NCBI GenBank assembly: GCA_027490975.1
Contig: JAIXXA010000108.1
Location: 1 to 56,509, forward strand
Direction: 5' to 3'
DNA length: 56,509 bases
DNA from: Rhodospirillaceae bacterium
Lineage (GTDB): Bacteria > Pseudomonadota > Alphaproteobacteria > CACIAM-22H2
Below the pieces are notes generated by a model, which was given only the letters and a program-made list of their open reading frames with translations, searched no databases and was not told where the DNA came from. Positions 41,966 through 50,063 of the stretch are shown here, one piece after another. Made by a program: the position numbers and the translations under genes. Position 1 is the first letter of the stretch. Every line of letters starts with the position of its first letter.

Positions 41966-41995
41966 GATATCATCCGTGATATCATTGGAGATATC
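41966..41995 (+). promoter_or_regulatory. Three GATATC operator sites ahead of the vapB-like gene
   Basis: GATATC occurs at 41966-41971, 41978-41983 and 41990-41995, an exact 12-bp period. The first two are extended to the longer palindrome ATGATATCAT / TGATATCAT. The last site ends 3 nt before the antitoxin ATG at 41999. Regular palindromes next to an RHH antitoxin gene are what autoregulation by the antitoxin or the toxin-antitoxin complex predicts. Confidence 0.75.
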
Positions 41996-41998
41996 CCC

Positions 41999-42238
41999 AT
42001 GCCGGACATCCTCGTACGCGGCGTATCCGAAAAGACCGCAAAAGCGCTGAAGCTTCAGGCCAAGGACCAAGGCGTGTCGGTCGCGGATCTCGCGCGCAAA
42101 GCGCTCGACGAGGCGGCGATGCGGACCGAGCGGCACGCAGCCTTGGCGCGGATCGAGGCGCTGGGCGTCGAAATCGCCAAAACCTGGAAGGGCCCGACGT
42201 CGCTCGAAATGCTGCGCGAAGACCGCGATCGCCGCTGA
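41999..42238 (+). CDS. vapB: VapB/FitA-type ribbon-helix-helix antitoxin
   Basis: 79 residues. N-terminal ribbon-helix-helix: strand DILVRGVS, helix EKTAKALKLQAKDQG, helix SVADLARKALDEAAMRTER. The C-terminal half (IEALGVEIAKTWKGPTSLEMLREDRDRR) is the toxin-wrapping tail. It neutralises the PIN toxin encoded next and represses its own operon through the GATATC sites upstream. The stop overlaps the toxin ATG by 1 nt (TGATG). Confidence 0.88.
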   Translation: MPDILVRGVSEKTAKALKLQAKDQGVSVADLARKALDEAAMRTERHAALARIEALGVEIAKTWKGPTSLEMLREDRDRR

Positions 42239-42633
42239 TGTCGGTCGTCGATGCCAGCCTCTACGGCAGGCTTCTTTTTGGCGAAAGCGGCCATGCCGCC
42301 GTTCGAGAATTGCTGGGAACAGGCCGCATTTTCGGTCCGCCGGTGCTGCGGATCGAGCTTGCGAATCTCGCGCGACGCGCTGCAAAACATCGCGCGCTCG
42401 ACGCGGCCGCTGCAGCAAAGCTTTTCGGCGATCTGACGACGGGCGTGGAGTTCGTGGCCGACGACGCAGCACTGGGGCAAGCCACGTTGGCCCTCGCCCT
42501 TGAACTCGATCATGCGGCCCAAGACTGCGCGTATCTGGCCGTGGCGCGCGCGCTGCGGCTGCCGCTGGTCACGGCCGATGCCGTGTTTGCGCGCAAGGCC
42601 CGCCGCAAGGGCCACGCGGTCGAAACGCTCTGA
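42238..42633 (+). CDS. vapC: VapC-type PIN-domain ribonuclease toxin
   Basis: 131 residues. Mg-dependent endoribonuclease of the PIN family. The acidic residues are in place: VVDASLYGRLLFGE (Asp5), LRIELANLARR (Glu about 40), HAAQDCAYLAVARAL (Asp about 99) and LPLVTADAVFARKA (Asp about 117). RNA target cannot be inferred. Together with the upstream antitoxin it forms a type II module flanked by the pnt terminator and rpsU. Confidence 0.88.
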   Translation: MSVVDASLYGRLLFGESGHAAVRELLGTGRIFGPPVLRIELANLARRAAKHRALDAAAAAKLFGDLTTGVEFVADDAALGQATLALALELDHAAQDCAYLAVARALRLPLVTADAVFARKARRKGHAVETL

Positions 42634-42638
42634 ACGCC

Positions 42639-42670
42639 AAAAAGCCGCCGGGGCATCCCCAGGCGGCTTT
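42639..42670 (-). terminator. Terminator of rpsU (possibly bidirectional with vapC)
   Basis: AAAGCCGCC (42641-42649) pairs with GGCGGCTTT (42662-42670) with an inner GGGG/CCCC. On the minus strand the hairpin is followed by UUUUU (complement of 42643-42639), as needed for rpsU; on the plus strand the T run is short, so it may also weakly end vapBC. Confidence 0.8.
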
Positions 42671-42698
42671 GGCGGCAACCCGCAAATGGAACGGACGC

Positions 42699-42902
42699 TT
42701 AGAAGCCTTCGCGCTCCAGGCGCTTGCGCTGCAGCTTGCGCAGGCGACGCACGCCTTCGGCCTTTTCGCGCGCGCGCTTTTCCGAGGGCTTCTCGAAATG
42801 GCGGCGCAACTTCATTTCCCGAAAAATTCCTTCGCGCTGCATCTTCTTTTTGAGCGCGCGCAGGGCCTGGTCGACATTGTTGTCGCGAACGATGACTTGC
42901 AC
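42699..42902 (-). CDS. rpsU: 30S ribosomal protein bS21
   Basis: 67 residues from the GTG at 42902. A longer ATG frame (42923) would add seven residues, but AAAGGAG lies between the ATG and the GTG, positioned as the ribosome-binding site for the GTG, and bS21 normally begins [20 protein letters not shown]. The rest is canonical: [23 protein letters not shown] and a highly basic tail [16 protein letters not shown]. bS21 helps start-site selection on the small subunit. It has a promoter at 43004-43032 and a terminator at 42639. Confidence 0.95.
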   Translation of the reverse strand: MQVIVRDNNVDQALRALKKKMQREGIFREMKLRRHFEKPSEKRAREKAEGVRRLRKLQRKRLEREGF

Positions 42903-43003
42903 GGGGGCCGTGCTCCTTTCCATAACCGTTTCAAGAGGTTGGGCGACGATCCCGACTGCCTTGCGGCAGCTCTGCGACCTTGCATCAACCGAATGAGCCG
43001 GGG

Positions 43004-43032
43004 CTTATAACATAGGGCTCACGGGCTTGCAA
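43004..43032 (-). promoter_or_regulatory. Sigma-70-type promoter of rpsU
   Basis: On the minus strand TTGCAA (43032-43027), 17 bp, TATAAG (43009-43004), about 100 nt ahead of the rpsU start. It is hexamer-for-hexamer the same as the rpmE promoter at 31176. Confidence 0.72.
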
Positions 43033-43087
43033 AGCCTCGATTGGCCCCTTTTCGGCGGGCACCCCACGTGCCATATGCTTGATCGAC

Positions 43088-43639
43088 ATGGCCATTCTCA
43101 AAATCGCCCGTATGGGGCACCCCGTGCTGTCCCGCGTCGCCGACCCGGTCGAAGACCCGACCGATCCGGCGATTCGCGACCTCGTGGCCGACATGATCGA
43201 TACGATGATCGACGCCCCCGGCACGGGCCTTGCCGCCCCGCAAGTCTACGTGCCGCTGCGCGTCGTCGTGTTCTTCGTGCGGCCGGAGCGCACGACCGGT
43301 ATCGAAGGCGACACGCCGGTCGATCTGACCGTGCTGATCAACCCCGTGCTCGAGCCGCTGGGCCAAGCCGCCAACGCCGCCTTCGAGGGCTGCCTGTCGG
43401 TGCCGGGCCTGACCGGCAAGGTCAACCGCTTCACGCATCTGCGCTACAGCGGTTACGGCCTCGACGGCCAGCGCATCGAGCGCACGGTCGCAGGCTTCCA
43501 TGCCCGCGTGGTGCAACACGAATGCGACCATCTCGACGGCATCCTCTATCCCCAGCGCATGGACGACCTCGCCGAGTTCGGCTTCGTCGAAGAAATGCGC
43601 CGCCGCGACCAAGCGCCAAAGCCAGGAGAACCCCGATGA
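43088..43639 (+). CDS. def: Peptide deformylase
   Basis: 183 residues from the ATG at 43088. Removes the formyl group from new proteins. The three metal/active-site motifs are present with small variations: GTGLAAPQV (motif 1), EGCLSVPG (motif 2, metal Cys), and QHECDHLDG (motif 3, two metal His and the catalytic Glu). The variant after motif 1 (YVPLRVVVFFVRPERTTG) is normal for the second alphaproteobacterial type. fmt does not follow; instead a COQ9-family gene overlaps by 4 nt (ATGA). This may be one of two deformylases in the genome (inference). Confidence 0.94.
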   Translation: MAILKIARMGHPVLSRVADPVEDPTDPAIRDLVADMIDTMIDAPGTGLAAPQVYVPLRVVVFFVRPERTTGIEGDTPVDLTVLINPVLEPLGQAANAAFEGCLSVPGLTGKVNRFTHLRYSGYGLDGQRIERTVAGFHARVVQHECDHLDGILYPQRMDDLAEFGFVEEMRRRDQAPKPGEPR

Positions 43640-44286
43640 GCTTCGACCGCGCCCTTGCCCGCGACCGCATCTGCGAAGCGGCCCTACCGCACATCGCGTT
43701 CGACGGCTGGACAGCAGCCGTTCTCGCGCGTTCGGCCGAAGATGCGGGCTACGATCCGCTTACGGCGTTGCGCGTGTTCCCGGGCGGCCCGGTCGAGGCG
43801 ATCGCCCATTGGTGCGCCATGGCCGACCGCGCGATGGTCGAGGCGTGCACGGCCGACGAAAACTTCGCCGCGCTCAAAGTGCGCGAGAAGATCGCCGCCG
43901 CGATCCGCGCGCGCTTGGCGCCGCTCGGGCCCCATCGCGAAGCGGTGCGCCGCGCCCTTGCCGTGCTGGCCCTGCCCACCGGGGTTGCGGCCTCGCTGCA
44001 GACGCTGTGGCGCACGGTCGATGCGGTCTGGCACCTGGCGGGCGACCGCGCCACCGACTTCAACTACTATTCCAAGCGCGGGCTTGCCGCCGGCGTCTAT
44101 TCGACGACGCTGCTCTTCTGGCTCGAAGACAAATCGGAAAACCAGGAAGACACGTGGCGCTTCCTCGACCGGCGCATCGCCAACGTGATGGCGCTGCCGA
44201 AGGCGATGGCGGGCGTCAAAGCGCGGCTCGACAAGTTCCCGAACCCGCTCGCCCCTTTGCGCGCCCGCTTCAGCCGCGCGCGCTAG
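43636..44286 (+). CDS. COQ9 family protein (ubiquinone biosynthesis accessory)
   Basis: 216 residues. N-terminal TetR-like helical part (ARDRICEAALPHIAFDGWTAAVLARSAEDAGYD) and C-terminal COQ9 domain with WRTVDAVWHLAGDRATDFNYYSKRGLAAGVYSTTLLFWLED, the invariant core of the family. In mitochondria COQ9 binds lipids and helps COQ7 hydroxylate demethoxyubiquinone; the bacterial homologues are expected to act in the same pathway. It is coupled to def by ATGA. Its 3' end overlaps purK on the other strand by 17 nt. Confidence 0.9.
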   Translation: MSFDRALARDRICEAALPHIAFDGWTAAVLARSAEDAGYDPLTALRVFPGGPVEAIAHWCAMADRAMVEACTADENFAALKVREKIAAAIRARLAPLGPHREAVRRALAVLALPTGVAASLQTLWRTVDAVWHLAGDRATDFNYYSKRGLAAGVYSTTLLFWLEDKSENQEDTWRFLDRRIANVMALPKAMAGVKARLDKFPNPLAPLRARFSRAR

Positions 44287-45367
44287 CGCCCTTTTTCGCA
44301 AGCCACGTAACGTGGCCCATCTTGCGGCCGGGCCTGGGTTCGGCCTTGCCGTAGAGATGCACGATCGCTCGCGGATCGGCGAGCAGGGACGGTACCTTGC
44401 GCACATCGTCGCCGATCAGATTCTTCATGCGCGCGTCGCTGTGGCGCTCGGGGCAGCCGAGCGGCAGGCCTGCGACCGCGCGGATCTGCTGGTCGAACTG
44501 GCTTGCCGGGCAGGCGTCGATCGTCCAATGGCCGGAATTGTGCGGGCGCGGGGCAAGTTCGTTCACGAGCACGCGCCCCTTGCGCGTGACGAACATCTCG
44601 ACCGCCAGCACGCCCACGAGCGCCAGTTTGGCCGCGACCAGATGGGCGATCGCCTCGGCCTGCTGGGCAACGGCGCGCGACACCGGGGCGGGTGCGATCG
44701 TCTCGTCGAGAATATGGTGCGCGTGGCGATTTTCGACCGGCACGTAGCTTGCGATCTGGCCGCGCCCGCGCGCGATCACGACCGAGATCTCGCGCTCGAA
44801 ATCGACGAAGCCTTCGAGAATGCCTTCTTGCCCCTTGAGCACGGCCATCGCCGCGTCGATCGGCGTCTTGGGCCCGATCTTGATCTGGCCCTTGCCGTCG
44901 TAGCCCATGCGCGCGGTCTTGAGCACGGCGGGCCGCCCGAGATGGGCAAGGGCCGTTTCGAGATCGTGGCGGTTGCGCACGCGCGCGAACGGCGCGGTCG
45001 CAATGCCGATGCGGTTGAGGAACGTCTTTTCCGCAAGCCGATCCTGGCAGATCGCGAGCACTTTGGCCGACGGGTAGAGCGGCGTTCTGCCCGCCTGTGC
45101 GACGCCCGCCAGCGCATCGAGCGGGATATTCTCGAACTCGTAGGTCACCACGTCGCACGCGGCGAAAAAGGCCTTCAACGCGGCCTTGTCGCGATAGTCG
45201 CCGACCGTGGCAAGGCTCGAGACATGGGCGGCCGGGGCGTCGGCCTCGGGCCCGAACGAATGCGTGCGATAACCGAGGCGGGCCGCGGCGAGCGCGGCCA
45301 TACGCCCGAGTTGGCCGTTGCCCAGGATCCCGATCGTTGCCCCGGGCGGCAGACGTTTCACGCTCAT
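44270..45367 (-). CDS. purK: 5-(carboxyamino)imidazole ribonucleotide synthase
   Basis: 365 residues. ATP-grasp enzyme that carboxylates aminoimidazole ribonucleotide in purine synthesis. Landmarks: [24 protein letters not shown] at the N-terminus, [29 protein letters not shown] (ATP-grasp loop), VAVEMF-like [15 protein letters not shown], and [18 protein letters not shown] with the metal and substrate site. It starts within the purE stop (ATGA), giving a purEK operon. Three residues of slippage at the C-terminus overlap the COQ9 gene convergently. Confidence 0.96.
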   Translation of the reverse strand: MSVKRLPPGATIGILGNGQLGRMAALAAARLGYRTHSFGPEADAPAAHVSSLATVGDYRDKAALKAFFAACDVVTYEFENIPLDALAGVAQAGRTPLYPSAKVLAICQDRLAEKTFLNRIGIATAPFARVRNRHDLETALAHLGRPAVLKTARMGYDGKGQIKIGPKTPIDAAMAVLKGQEGILEGFVDFEREISVVIARGRGQIASYVPVENRHAHHILDETIAPAPVSRAVAQQAEAIAHLVAAKLALVGVLAVEMFVTRKGRVLVNELAPRPHNSGHWTIDACPASQFDQQIRAVAGLPLGCPERHSDARMKNLIGDDVRKVPSLLADPRAIVHLYGKAEPRPGRKMGHVTWLAKKGASARG

Positions 45368-45852
45368 TTTGCAGGCTTTTGTTTGATCTTGGCGGTCTGG
45401 GCCGCGCGGAACCGGTCGAGGGCGGCCGCGATTTTTGCGTCGCCGAGCGCGATCACGGCGGCGGCCAGCAGGCCTGCGTTCGTCGCCCCCGCTTTGCCGA
45501 TGGCAAGCGTGCCGACCGGAATGCCGGCCGGCATCTGGGCGATCGACAGCAGCGAGTCGAGGCCCTTCAAGGTCCGCGATTCGACCGGCACGCCGAACAC
45601 CGGCAGGCGCGTCAGCGACGCCGCCATGCCGGGCAAATGGGCAGCCCCGCCAGCGCCCGCCACGATGCAGGCAAGCCCGCGCGATGCGGCACCGCTTGCA
45701 TAGTCGTAGAGACGCTTGGGCGTGCGATGGGCCGAGACGATGCGCGTTTCGTGCGGCACCCCCAGCTCGGTCAGAATTTCGGCAGTATGGCGCATGGTTT
45801 CCCAGTCCGACTGGCTGCCCATAATGATCCCGACCAGCGGCTTTTTGGCCAT
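45364..45852 (-). CDS. purE: N5-carboxyaminoimidazole ribonucleotide mutase
   Basis: 162 residues from the ATG at 45852 (a longer frame adds 16 non-conserved residues). It converts N5-CAIR to CAIR, the step after PurK. Signature segments: [70 protein letters not shown], and [25 protein letters not shown]. First gene of the purEK operon. A possible -10 (TATAGT, 45904-45899 on the minus strand) lies about 47 bp upstream of the start, but the -35 is poor. Confidence 0.96.
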   Translation of the reverse strand: MAKKPLVGIIMGSQSDWETMRHTAEILTELGVPHETRIVSAHRTPKRLYDYASGAASRGLACIVAGAGGAAHLPGMAASLTRLPVFGVPVESRTLKGLDSLLSIAQMPAGIPVGTLAIGKAGATNAGLLAAAVIALGDAKIAAALDRFRAAQTAKIKQKPAK

Positions 45853-45998
45853 GAGCGTGTGCTGTCCTTTGCGTTGCGTCTTGCGCGGTGTCGGCGCCAC
45901 TATAGGGAGCCAGGGTCCGCCTGGGGAAGAACGATGCGTTCTTTTTCCGGCGGCTGTGGTATTTCAAAGACTCGGCAGCTTAATTCTGCGGCAAGCGG

Positions 45999-46748
45999 AT
46001 GAAAATCGGCGATCCCACCAAAATCCAGGGCCCCGGCCCGGCAACGCCGGTCAAACGCGCCGACCCGCCCGCCCGGCTTGGCGGTATGCCGACGGGTGCG
46101 GCCGTGGGCTTGCGCACGCCGGTCGACATGGCGCAGGTGCTGGGCATCCCGGAGGCCGAGTTCACGCCCAAGGTCCGCGACGCGATCATGCGGCTGATGG
46201 CCGAGGTCGACAAGCTCCGCCGCGAGGCGGCCCAGGCCAATGCCCGCAGCGCCCATCTCGAACGGCTCGCCGACCAGGACAGCCTCATTCCGGTCTTCAA
46301 CCGGCGCGCCTTCGTGCGCGAATTGGGGCGCATGCAGTCGTTTGCCGAGCGCTACGACCAGCCTTCGAGCCTCGTCTATTTCGACGCCAACGGCCTCAAG
46401 AACATCAACGACACGCACGGCCACGCGGCGGGCGACGCGTTGCTGGCCCACATCGCGCGCGTACTCGTGGCCAATGTGCGCGATACCGACGTGGTCGGCC
46501 GCCTCGGCGGCGACGAATTCGGCGTGATCTTGACCTACATGGACAAGCCGCTCGCCGACGAAAAGGCCGCCTTCCTGGCCGGCCAAGTCGAGGCGAGCGC
46601 CCTCGACTGGCGCGGCGTGTCGATCCGCCCGTCGGTCGCGTGGGGCGTCTACACGTTCCGCGGCGGCGACGACATTTCGCGGCTGCTCGAAAGTGCGGAC
46701 CGCGAAATGTACGAACGCAAGCGCGACGCCAAACGCGGGCCCGCCTGA
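45999..46748 (+). CDS. GGDEF diguanylate cyclase
   Basis: 249 residues. About 75 N-terminal residues of disordered and coiled-coil sequence (MRLMAEVDKLRREAAQANARSAHLERLA) precede a GGDEF domain: DQDSLIPVFNRRAFVREL, VYFDANGLKNINDTHGHAAGD, and GRLGGDEFGV with the catalytic loop intact. The inhibitory I-site RDTD lies five residues before GGDEF. It should make cyclic-di-GMP in the cytosol, with feedback inhibition. There is no recognised sensor domain. The PilZ-like protein at 33343 is a possible receptor in the same region. Confidence 0.9.
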   Translation: MKIGDPTKIQGPGPATPVKRADPPARLGGMPTGAAVGLRTPVDMAQVLGIPEAEFTPKVRDAIMRLMAEVDKLRREAAQANARSAHLERLADQDSLIPVFNRRAFVRELGRMQSFAERYDQPSSLVYFDANGLKNINDTHGHAAGDALLAHIARVLVANVRDTDVVGRLGGDEFGVILTYMDKPLADEKAAFLAGQVEASALDWRGVSIRPSVAWGVYTFRGGDDISRLLESADREMYERKRDAKRGPA

Positions 46749-46770
46749 CTTAAAGCCGGACCGGGCGCGC

Positions 46771-46977
46771 TTACGCGATGATGTCGGGCAGCAATTGGCT
46801 TTCGAGGCGCGCGATCTGGTCTTTGAGCGCCAATTTGCGCTTTTTGAGACGCTGCACCTGCAGCATGTCGACGGGCCGATGCTCGAGCAGGCGGGCGATG
46901 ACGTCGTCCAGATCGCGATGCGCGCTTTGCAACTCGGCGATCTGGCGGCGGATTTCTTCGAAAAGCGGATCGTCCAT
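46771..46977 (-). CDS. YdcH-type DUF465 protein
   Basis: 68 residues, ATG at 46977. All helical: a short helix FEEIRRQIAELQSAHRDLDDVIARLLE and a second, basic helix VQRLKKRKLALKDQIARLESQLLP, the hairpin of the YdcH/DUF465 family (function not established). It is convergent with the GGDEF gene and divergent from the TIGR02444 gene. A second small protein of the same kind is encoded at 47668. Confidence 0.82.
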   Translation of the reverse strand: MDDPLFEEIRRQIAELQSAHRDLDDVIARLLEHRPVDMLQVQRLKKRKLALKDQIARLESQLLPDIIA

Positions 46978-47001
46978 CGACGGCGGGGCCGGAGAAACTT
47001 G

Positions 47002-47511
47002 ATGCCAAAACGGAAATCGACTGTAGCAGCAAAACCGCCTGCGCGAAACGACGCTCTGTGGGACTTCGCGTGCGCGCTCTACGCCCGGCCGGGCGTGGCG
47101 AATGCGTGCCTTTCGCTGCAGGACGAATACGGCGCCGACGTGCCGCTGCTGCTGGCGGCACTCTGGCACGGGGCAACCGGGCGGGGGGTCCTTTCGGCCG
47201 CGCGCGCCAAGCGCTGGAAGCGAACGGCGCGAACTTGGCGCACCGGGATTGTGGGCAAGCTGCGCGAGGCGCGCCGGGCGCTCAAGACGCACGAAGCCGC
47301 GGCAGACCTCTACGCGGCCGTCAAACGCGCCGAGCTCGCGGCCGAAAAGCTGCAGCTCGACGCCTTGGAACGCGATGCGGCTGCGCGCGCGACGCGCCCG
47401 CCGCGCACGCGCAGCGCCGACGCGCGCACGAATGCGCCGATCGTGCTGCAGCGCGGCAAAAACGCGGCTCCGTTGCGCAAAATTTTTTCGGCTCTGCGCG
47501 AGGCGCCTTGA
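47002..47511 (+). CDS. TIGR02444 family protein
   Basis: 169 residues. The region NDALWDFACALYARPGVANACLSLQDEYGADVPLLLAALWHGATG near the N-terminus is the signature of TIGR02444 (DUF2390), followed by helices WKRTARTWRTGIVGKLREARRALK and VKRAELAAEKLQLDALER. The tail is very basic. Function unknown; the family is found in many proteobacteria. It is divergent from the YdcH-type gene with only 24 bp between the starts, so their control regions overlap. Confidence 0.85.
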   Translation: MPKRKSTVAAKPPARNDALWDFACALYARPGVANACLSLQDEYGADVPLLLAALWHGATGRGVLSAARAKRWKRTARTWRTGIVGKLREARRALKTHEAAADLYAAVKRAELAAEKLQLDALERDAAARATRPPRTRSADARTNAPIVLQRGKNAAPLRKIFSALREAP

Positions 47512-47667
47512 AATCAAGGGCATGAACCGCGCGCGCGTGTGCCGTTGCAACCTTCGGCGATGCCTGCATAACCCCGTACGCTTGCGCGCGCGTCGAACGA
47601 GGCATAGGCTTCGTGAAGGTCTCGTGACAAAACGAGACGCTCGCGCAAGACGAAGGAGGTTGGGGCC

Positions 47668-47832
47668 ATGCCAAAATCCGATCGCATCCGCTCGCTGCAA
47701 GCCAAGCATGCCAAAATCGACACCGAACTCTGCCACGAAGAAGCGCGGCCGATGCCCAACGACGGCGTCGTCGCCACCCTCAAGCGCGAAAAACTCCGAA
47801 TCAAAGACGAAATGGCCCGCATGTCGGGCTAG
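47668..47832 (+). CDS. Small DUF465-like protein
   Basis: 54 residues. AAGGAGG lies 8 nt before the ATG, an excellent ribosome-binding site. The sequence MPKSDRIRSLQAKHAKIDTE then EEARPMPNDGVVATLKREKL and RIKDEMARMSG forms two charged helices around a turn, as in DUF465/YdcH proteins. Function unknown. The gene is isolated between the TIGR02444 gene and the end of the cyclic-nucleotide-binding gene on the other strand. Confidence 0.8.
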   Translation: MPKSDRIRSLQAKHAKIDTELCHEEARPMPNDGVVATLKREKLRIKDEMARMSG

Positions 47833-47856
47833 CAGCCCGATCCTGCCGCGCCGATC

Positions 47857-48375
47857 TCAGCCGGAAGCCGGCAGGCGCCTCTTGGCGTAGTGGATCAGCA
47901 TCTTGACCATCACGTCGATGAAGGCGTCGCCGGTCTTCATGCGGTCCGAGTTTTCGATCGCCGGAATGAGGGCCGCAATGCGCTTGGCGCGCGAATCCAT
48001 CTCGGGCGGCGCTTGGCCTGCAGGCGGCTTCACCCAGATCGGCGTTTCGCGGATATAGCCCGCGAAAAACTCGAACAGTTCGCGATGCGTGGGCGTGAGA
48101 TTCTTGAGCTTGGCCACGAAACGCGCGCGGTCGACGACCACGATCTCGGTTTCCGTCGCCCCTGCGCGCGCCGTCGCCATGCGCGGGCTGCCGTCGAGCA
48201 GGGCCAGCTCGCCGAACATATGGCCCGGCGGCAAGGTCGCGAAGGGCGGCACGTTCGGCGTCGCGAGTTTCAGCAATTCGATCTGGCCGGTTTTGACGAG
48301 GCACGCGTAATCGCCGGACTCGCCCTCGCGGAACACGATCGCGCCGGGTCGGAATTTGCGTGTCTGATCGCTCAC
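47857..48375 (-). CDS. Cyclic-nucleotide-binding domain protein without DNA-binding domain
   Basis: 172 residues from a GTG at 48375. A Crp-like beta-roll (residues about 8-115) contains the phosphate-binding cassette FGELALLDGSPRMATARA, with the conserved Glu and Arg that bind cAMP or cGMP. No helix-turn-helix follows; instead about 60 helical residues (FFAGYIRETPIWVKPP, RMKTGDAFIDVMVKMLIHYAKRRL). A second protein of the same architecture is at 54553. It is the last gene of a three-gene operon after the acyl-CoA ligase (17 nt gap). A protein-regulating role is likely (inference). Confidence 0.8.
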   Translation of the reverse strand: MSDQTRKFRPGAIVFREGESGDYACLVKTGQIELLKLATPNVPPFATLPPGHMFGELALLDGSPRMATARAGATETEIVVVDRARFVAKLKNLTPTHRELFEFFAGYIRETPIWVKPPAGQAPPEMDSRAKRIAALIPAIENSDRMKTGDAFIDVMVKMLIHYAKRRLPASG

Positions 48376-48392
48376 CGCAGCACCTCGATCGA

Positions 48393-50063
48393 CTAGATTT
48401 CCGACTTCGCGCGCGCGCGAAGCAGAAACTTCTGGATTTTGCCCGTCGACGTTTTCGGCAACGGACCGAACACGATTTTTCGCGGAACCTTGTAGCCCGC
48501 AAGATGTTGGCGTGTGAACGCGATGATGTCGGCTTCGCCGGCGGACGAACCTTCTTTGAGGGCCACGAACGCGCACGGCGTTTCGCCCCATTTTTCGTCG
48601 GGCCGCGCCACCACGGCGGCTTCGAGAATGTCGGGATGGCGGTAGAGCGCGCTTTCGACCTCGATCGTCGAGATGTTCTCGCCGCCCGAAATGATGATGT
48701 CCTTCGAACGGTCTTTGAGCTCGATATAGCCGTCGGCGTGCATGACGCCGAGATCGCCCGTGCGGAACCAGCCGCCTTTGAATGCCTTGTTCGTCGCGTC
48801 CGGATTCTTGAAATAGCCCTTCATCACGATGTTGCCCCGCATGAAGACCTCGCCCATCGTCTGCCCGTCGGACGGCACCGGCTTCAGCGTTTTTTCGTCG
48901 GCGACCATCAGCCCTTCGAGGACCGGATAGCGCACGCCCTGGCGCGCCTTGCGCACGGCGGCTTCGGCGGGCGGCAGCGCGTTCCATTCGTCGTGCCATT
49001 CGCACACCACGGCGGGCCCGTAGACTTCCGTAAGCCCGTAGACATGCGTGATGCGGAAGCCCATGCGCTCCATCTTTTCGATGACGGAGGCGGGCGGCGG
49101 GGCCGCCGCCGTCATGATGCGCACGGGCTGGTGCGGATCTTCGCGCATCGCCTCGGGCGCGTTGATCAGCATGTTCATGACGATGGGCGCACCGCACATG
49201 TGCGTGACGCCGCGCTCTTTGATGGCCGCGAAAATCGCGGGGGCCTCGACGCGGCGCAGGCACACATTGGTGCCCGCCATCGCCGCGATCGTCCAAGGGA
49301 AGCACCAGCCGTTGCAGTGGAACATCGGCAGGGTCCACAGATAGACCGGATAGTGGCCGAGATCCCAGACCATGACGTTGCCGACGGCGTTCAGATACGC
49401 CCCGCGATGGTGGTAGACGACGCCTTTGGGATTGCCGGTGGTGCCCGACGTGTAGTTCAGCGCCAGCGGATCCCACTCGTCGCGGACCTTCACGGGCGAA
49501 AAATCGGGATCGCCGCCGGCCAGGAAATCCTCGTACTCGGCGGCCCCCAGCCGCTTGCCGCCGGGGCCTTCGGGATCGTCGATGTCGATCACCAAAGGCT
49601 TGCGTTTGGCTTTGGCGAGCGCTTTGGCGATCACGGGCGCGAATTCGGTGTCGGCGATCAGCACTTTCGTTTCGCCGTGGTCGATCTGGAAGGCGAGCGT
49701 GTCGGCGTCGAGCCGCACGTTCATCGCGTTGAGCACGGCTCCCGCCATCGGCACGCCGAACGCGCATTCGTAGGCGGCCGGAATGTTGGGCGCCATCAAA
49801 GCGACCGTGTCGCCGCGGCGCACGCCCGCGCGCGCGAGCGCACTTGCCAGGCGCTTGCAGCGCAGATGCGTCTGCGCCCAGTTGCGCGAAATGCGCCCGT
49901 GCAGAACGGCCGTGCGCTTGGGCCACACGGATGCGGCACGCGCGAGAAACCCGATCGGCGACAAGGGTTCGTAGTTGGCGGCATTGCGCCCGAGATCGCG
50001 CTCCCACTTGCCGGGTTTCTTGATCGCCGGCTTCTTTTTCGCCGTTTTCTTCTTGGCAGCCAT
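48393..50063 (-). CDS. Acyl-CoA ligase (AMP-binding) with Lys-rich N-terminus
   Basis: 556 residues. ATP-dependent fatty or aryl acid activation to acyl-CoA. AMP-binding motif YTSGTTGNPKGVVYHH near residue 200, GLTEVYGPA, YFKNPDATNKAFKGGWFRTGDLGV, RSKDIIISGGENIS and, at the end, the catalytic lysine in TSTGKIQKFLLRAR. The first 20 residues hold nine lysines (MAAKKKTAKKKPAIKK...), unusual for the family and reminiscent of histone-H1-like tails. The substrate chain length is not evident; it resembles the medium/long-chain and DmdB-like group. Its start directly follows the DUF3422 stop. Confidence 0.9.
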   Translation of the reverse strand: MAAKKKTAKKKPAIKKPGKWERDLGRNAANYEPLSPIGFLARAASVWPKRTAVLHGRISRNWAQTHLRCKRLASALARAGVRRGDTVALMAPNIPAAYECAFGVPMAGAVLNAMNVRLDADTLAFQIDHGETKVLIADTEFAPVIAKALAKAKRKPLVIDIDDPEGPGGKRLGAAEYEDFLAGGDPDFSPVKVRDEWDPLALNYTSGTTGNPKGVVYHHRGAYLNAVGNVMVWDLGHYPVYLWTLPMFHCNGWCFPWTIAAMAGTNVCLRRVEAPAIFAAIKERGVTHMCGAPIVMNMLINAPEAMREDPHQPVRIMTAAAPPPASVIEKMERMGFRITHVYGLTEVYGPAVVCEWHDEWNALPPAEAAVRKARQGVRYPVLEGLMVADEKTLKPVPSDGQTMGEVFMRGNIVMKGYFKNPDATNKAFKGGWFRTGDLGVMHADGYIELKDRSKDIIISGGENISTIEVESALYRHPDILEAAVVARPDEKWGETPCAFVALKEGSSAGEADIIAFTRQHLAGYKVPRKIVFGPLPKTSTGKIQKFLLRARAKSEI

